A stretch of 34,021 nt of DNA, from assembly GCA_030698775.1 (NCBI GenBank), contig JAUYMJ010000081.1, positions 1 to 34,021 on the forward strand. Reading direction: 5' to 3'. The stretch is from a bacterium (GTDB taxonomy: Bacteria; Patescibacteriota; Microgenomatia; Levybacterales; UBA12049). Shown here in pieces: positions 31,109 through 34,021 of this stretch. The stretch's first letter is position 1, and every line of letters starts with the position of its first letter. A model generated the notes under the pieces. That model saw nothing but the letters and a program-made list of their open reading frames with translations. It was not told where the DNA came from and made no database searches. A program made the translations under genes and the position numbers.

Positions 31109-32276
31109 AGAGAAGTGATTGCCATGTTTTGTAGAGTTTATCTCCTATTTTCGTCCAGTCATATTCTTTACTTACCGCTCTGTACGCGTTCTCGGTTATT
31201 TTTTTCCGGAGAGCCGTATCGCCAAGGATATGCTTGATATGATCAGCAAATTCTCCAGCATTTTCCCCGACCAAAAATTCCCTTCCGTTTTCAAAGTCAA
31301 AAGAGGAGATCCTATCGGAAAGTGCGACAACCGGAAGCCTTGCGGCCATGGCTTCAATAATCTTAAAATTTGTCCCCCCACCGATCCTAATCGGAGCAAT
31401 AAGCACAGTACCTGAGGAAAAAAGCTCTTCAGTGTTTTCGACAAATTCCCTCGTCGTTACTCGGGCATGCTTCAAAAAAGATATATCGCCTGATCTTCTC
31501 CCTACGACAAGTAATCTTAGGTCTTCAGAAAGAAGAGGAAACACTTCCCGCAGAAACCACCGCATAGCGTCTACGTTTGGATAATAAGAAAAGTTTCCTA
31601 TAAAAAGGAGCGTATTTGCAGGGTGATTTTTTTTCGACTTAAATATAGAGACATCAACTCCGTTCTCTATAACAATAACGTTTTCATGACCGCTTCTTAT
31701 GACATGCTTCTTCTCTTCGTTCGTTACAGTCAAAACGCAATCAGCGAGTTGATAAAAATGCTCTTCTTCTTTTTTTATTTTTCTCGCCTGTCGTTTAAAA
31801 AACACCCTGAGCGGATATGACGCGTGATACTCCGCGTAACCCTCGTAAAGAAGATACTCTATATTTTCTGTACCGAATACTTGCTTAATTCCCATTTCGC
31901 GCAACTTCGTGCTCAGGTAATAGCCTGTATAGAAGGACTCAAAATGGACGATATCGATTTTTCGATCCTCAATTGTTTCAAGGAGTTTTTTCTCTATTCC
32001 TTTGTCAAAATAGAGACCATGAAAAATTGACTTACCAGACACAAGTGAGGGGAGCGATCTCATATCTATGACCGAGCGGCGGGGAACAATAATGATATCA
32101 TCAATTCCGATTTTTTTTAGCCCTTCTTCCTGTGAACTATTGAATCGGTCTCTCACAAATGAGAAAAGAGTGATACGGGCATTTTTTTTCGCAAACTTCA
32201 GCAGATTATACGCTCTAGTTTTTCCACCTGAATTCGTAGGAAAAGGGAAATCATAAGTAAAAAATAAAACATTCAT
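31095..32276 (-). CDS. GT4/GT-B glycosyltransferase
   Basis: The 393-aa product begins NVLFFTYDFPFPTNSGGKTRAYNLL, a GT-B start with the PxxxGG acceptor loop. The mid-part has IVHFESFYTGYYL and VFGTENIEY. The donor domain carries LLFIGNFSYYPNVDAMRWF and APIRIGGGTNFKIIEAMAARLPVVA, where GGGTxFKIxEAMA is the version of the EX7E region seen in this subgroup (sugar transferase with Glu in KIIEAMA). It overlaps the GT2 gene by 14 nt and the GT-C gene by 4 nt. No specificity can be assigned. Confidence 0.88.
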   Translation of the reverse strand: MNVLFFTYDFPFPTNSGGKTRAYNLLKFAKKNARITLFSFVRDRFNSSQEEGLKKIGIDDIIIVPRRSVIDMRSLPSLVSGKSIFHGLYFDKGIEKKLLETIEDRKIDIVHFESFYTGYYLSTKLREMGIKQVFGTENIEYLLYEGYAEYHASYPLRVFFKRQARKIKKEEEHFYQLADCVLTVTNEEKKHVIRSGHENVIVIENGVDVSIFKSKKNHPANTLLFIGNFSYYPNVDAMRWFLREVFPLLSEDLRLLVVGRRSGDISFLKHARVTTREFVENTEELFSSGTVLIAPIRIGGGTNFKIIEAMAARLPVVALSDRISSFDFENGREFLVGENAGEFADHIKHILGDTALRKKITENAYRAVSKEYDWTKIGDKLYKTWQSLLYEKN

Positions 32277-33757
32277 TTGGTGAGTTTAATAATGAGGAAT
32301 TTTGGATCAGAAGCAACAATCTGATATTCGTTGCCAAGGCCGTCAACGTCTTGTTGCGTCGGATTCACAATTGCGACATACTGTGCGCCCATTTGTATCA
32401 TCTCGAGAAGTGGTTTCTCCAGGCTCGCCCATCCTTGCCTTTTTGTCTGGTACAAAAAACTGGTATCCCCATTATAAAATGTAAGAATCTTCGCGTCTTT
32501 TGGGGTGAGCCTATCGACCATCTCCCCGGCAGTGACGATATTTGGATTATTAATATTAAAAAAGTCACGCACAGTATACCAGCTCAAGAAAAACGAAAAA
32601 GCAACTGAAAAAAGCAATACTGTCATACCACCAACCCTATTAATTCCTGATACCGGCTTATAAAGAAAAGCAGCCCCGAAGCCAAAGAAAATCGCTACCG
32701 TGGGAAGCAGGGGAATTTGGTAGTAATCATGCTGGACATTCCCCCTTGCGACAACAAATACATACAACAGACTCGCCACCAAAAATGAAAGGAAGAAACG
32801 CTGACTCTTCTCCCGTCTCATAAAGACACTACTTGCAACCACCATAATACCAAGGAGAAGTAGTGTATATCCTGCAAATCCCAACATTTCTTTTCCGAGG
32901 TGGTCACCAAAAATCCAATAGAAAAACGCTCCCTTAAACCTAATATTTCCACCGTTAAAAAGCCAATCACTGACCGGAATTCCTTCAGGAAAACGAAGCA
33001 TCCACCATCTCCAAGAGAGAAGCGGAAGAAACGCAACAAGAGTATATACGTACAACTGCCAACGTCTCAATAAACGTAGACCGAATGCATTAAATGCCAG
33101 TACCACAATCGGCAAAAAGAAAAAGGCTGCGAACGGCTTCAGTAAGAGAGCAGCCGCTGCTGAAATTACTGACAGAAGGAAGAAACCCGGACTGTATATT
33201 TTGGCAAAATTTTTCGACTGTAGAGTCTTGTCTTCGGTCTTCTCAAGTAGCCAACGGTCAAAAAAATATATTGCACTAAGCGTCGTCGTCACCATTAAAG
33301 GGTCAGGTAAAATTACCCTGCCGTAATAAATGCTATATGGCAGAATAGCAAAAAAAAATGCACTTCCGAGAGCAACATTTGATTCTGCATGTTTTCTCAC
33401 GATAAGAAAAATGAGAAGAGCCGAAATCGAACTCGCCATGATTGTTACAATTCTTCCCCATTCTTCAAGGGTAAGCACACCAAAAATCCCGTAAAATCCT
33501 GCCTGAAGAATGTTATACAACGGGAACTCAACAAATCGATAACCCTGAGGATTATCGAGTCCAGACGGGACATTTGACAAATCATGAAACCTGGGGTGAA
33601 GCAGGTCAAACCCTTGTTCAGAATATATCCTAGACACTGAAGACGTATCCGCTTGCCGCCAAGAATGCCAATCTGCAATAGGTGAAGAAAAACGATAAAA
33701 GCGAAAAAGAATACCAACAACCAGAATAAGTAATAACCACGTATGTTCTTTCTTCAT
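32273..33757 (-). CDS. GT-C membrane glycosyltransferase (PMT/ArnT-like)
   Basis: The 494-aa product has about ten to twelve membrane segments, starting at residue 7. The first outer loop has SPIADWHSWRQADTSSVSRI (about residues 25-44), the RQADT motif and preceding Asp that mark PMT_2/ArnT-like lipid-linked sugar transferases. YSIYYGRVILPDPLM follows (about 150-164). A soluble C-terminal part (residues about 415-494, with TPKDAKILTFYNGDTSFLYQ) faces outside the membrane. Such enzymes use polyprenyl-phosphate sugars to modify proteins or glycans outside the cell. It overlaps the truncated upstream gene and the downstream GT4 gene by 4 nt each. Confidence 0.85.
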   Translation of the reverse strand: MKKEHTWLLLILVVGILFRFYRFSSPIADWHSWRQADTSSVSRIYSEQGFDLLHPRFHDLSNVPSGLDNPQGYRFVEFPLYNILQAGFYGIFGVLTLEEWGRIVTIMASSISALLIFLIVRKHAESNVALGSAFFFAILPYSIYYGRVILPDPLMVTTTLSAIYFFDRWLLEKTEDKTLQSKNFAKIYSPGFFLLSVISAAAALLLKPFAAFFFLPIVVLAFNAFGLRLLRRWQLYVYTLVAFLPLLSWRWWMLRFPEGIPVSDWLFNGGNIRFKGAFFYWIFGDHLGKEMLGFAGYTLLLLGIMVVASSVFMRREKSQRFFLSFLVASLLYVFVVARGNVQHDYYQIPLLPTVAIFFGFGAAFLYKPVSGINRVGGMTVLLFSVAFSFFLSWYTVRDFFNINNPNIVTAGEMVDRLTPKDAKILTFYNGDTSFLYQTKRQGWASLEKPLLEMIQMGAQYVAIVNPTQQDVDGLGNEYQIVASDPKFLIIKLTK

Positions 33758-34021
33758 TTACTATCCCGGAGAGTATACCGTTCAATCACATCGCCCGTAC
33801 CTGAGAACTCGAAGATTTTTTCGTGCGTCGAAGCTGTCGGGATTGTTTGGAAGACGGCATCCACAGATGGCCAGGTCGAAATTGAAATATTGGGATTTCG
33901 AAAAACAAACCAGATCGCATCCGGCAGACCGACAGGGAAAACCCACGCTTGGCCTACCTTCACCGGAACATTAATGAAATGGAATTTCATTGGCTCACTC
34001 GACCAGTAATCTGCATAGAGC
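33754..34021 (-). CDS. 3' end of a gene truncated by the window edge, product unknown
   Basis: Only the last 88 codons are inside the window; reading inward from the edge the frame is open (LYADYWSSEPMKFHF...). The visible part is rich in aromatic residues, with no membrane segment and alternating strand-like stretches. It may be the outer C-terminal domain of a membrane glycosyltransferase, as in the next gene, but nothing decisive is visible. It overlaps that gene by 4 nt (ATGA), so it is part of the same operon. An internal Met at 33990 is not taken as the start, since the frame continues open beyond it. Confidence 0.6.
   Translation of the reverse strand, partial: LYADYWSSEPMKFHFINVPVKVGQAWVFPVGLPDAIWFVFRNPNISISTWPSVDAVFQTIPTASTHEKIFEFSGTGDVIERYTLRDSK

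Noticed and set aside
1-34021. CRISPR array, insertion sequence, prophage or tRNA genes
   Set aside because: No regularly spaced repeats, transposase or integrase motifs, phage structural genes or tRNA cloverleaf sequences were recognised by reading; a dedicated tRNA scan was not possible here.
1-34021. Recoded UGA as in Gracilibacteria/SR1
   Set aside because: TGA works as the natural stop in several ATGA overlaps (rsmH/ftsL, ftsL/ftsI, murC/murB, WbaZ-like gene/manC), and the conserved proteins read through correctly with the standard bacterial code.

Overview
This window looks like a chromosomal segment of a Candidate Phyla Radiation (Patescibacteria) bacterium, most likely of the Microgenomates (OP11) type. 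That is an inference from gene content and style: shortened versions of universal cell-wall and division proteins (MurE without its first domain, a very small FtsQ, a short RecO), a DUF4012 protein beside sugar transferases, a small membrane-anchored surface protein with a C-x4-C core, and tightly packed genes with 1-14 nt overlaps. TGA is used as a stop in many ATGA overlaps, so the UGA recoding known from Gracilibacteria/SR1 does not apply. No rRNA, tRNA, insertion sequence, prophage or CRISPR array was seen.

Region 1 (1-19127, nearly all on the minus strand) is a rearranged dcw (division and cell wall) cluster. In transcription order it reads mraZ, rsmH, ftsL-like, ftsI; then an insert (a + strand tRNA-binding-domain gene and a YdjM-type membrane protein); then murE, murC, murB, murA, a GlmU-like/HAD fusion, glmS, mraY, ftsW, murG, ftsQ, ftsA, ftsZ. 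Together these cover UDP-GlcNAc supply (GlmS, GlmU), the committed steps (MurA, MurB), peptide ligases (MurC, MurE), lipid I/II synthesis (MraY, MurG), septal polymerase and transpeptidase (FtsW, FtsI) and the FtsA/FtsZ ring. murD, murF, ddl and glmM are not in the window.

Region 2 (19303-24127) is mixed housekeeping: a small anchored surface protein, a divergent polytopic glycosyltransferase, glycyl-tRNA synthetase, an unrecognised 241-aa protein and recO. Region 3 (24200-34021, all minus strand) is a surface-polysaccharide cluster: a truncated gene at the right edge, a GT-C membrane glycosyltransferase, GT4, GT2, GT4 and GT4 enzymes, a ManC-type mannose-1-phosphate guanylyltransferase, a PglC/WcaJ-type initiating phosphoglycosyltransferase and a large DUF4012 protein. 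ManC would make GDP-mannose, the initiating transferase would start the chain on a lipid carrier, and the GT2/GT4 enzymes would extend it.

The most striking non-coding signal is a repeated start architecture. At about eleven transcription-unit starts on both strands a recognisable -10 box ends only 6-9 nt before the start codon and no Shine-Dalgarno sequence fits, which predicts leaderless or near-leaderless mRNAs. Other points of interest are the GlmU-like/HAD fusion with a changed metal-site residue, a MurB lacking the usual catalytic Ser and Glu, a mraZ control region with two MraZ boxes and an 18-bp palindrome, and a terminator plus separate promoter between ftsA and ftsZ. There is no gene-free stretch longer than 300 bases; the longest is 19128-19302.
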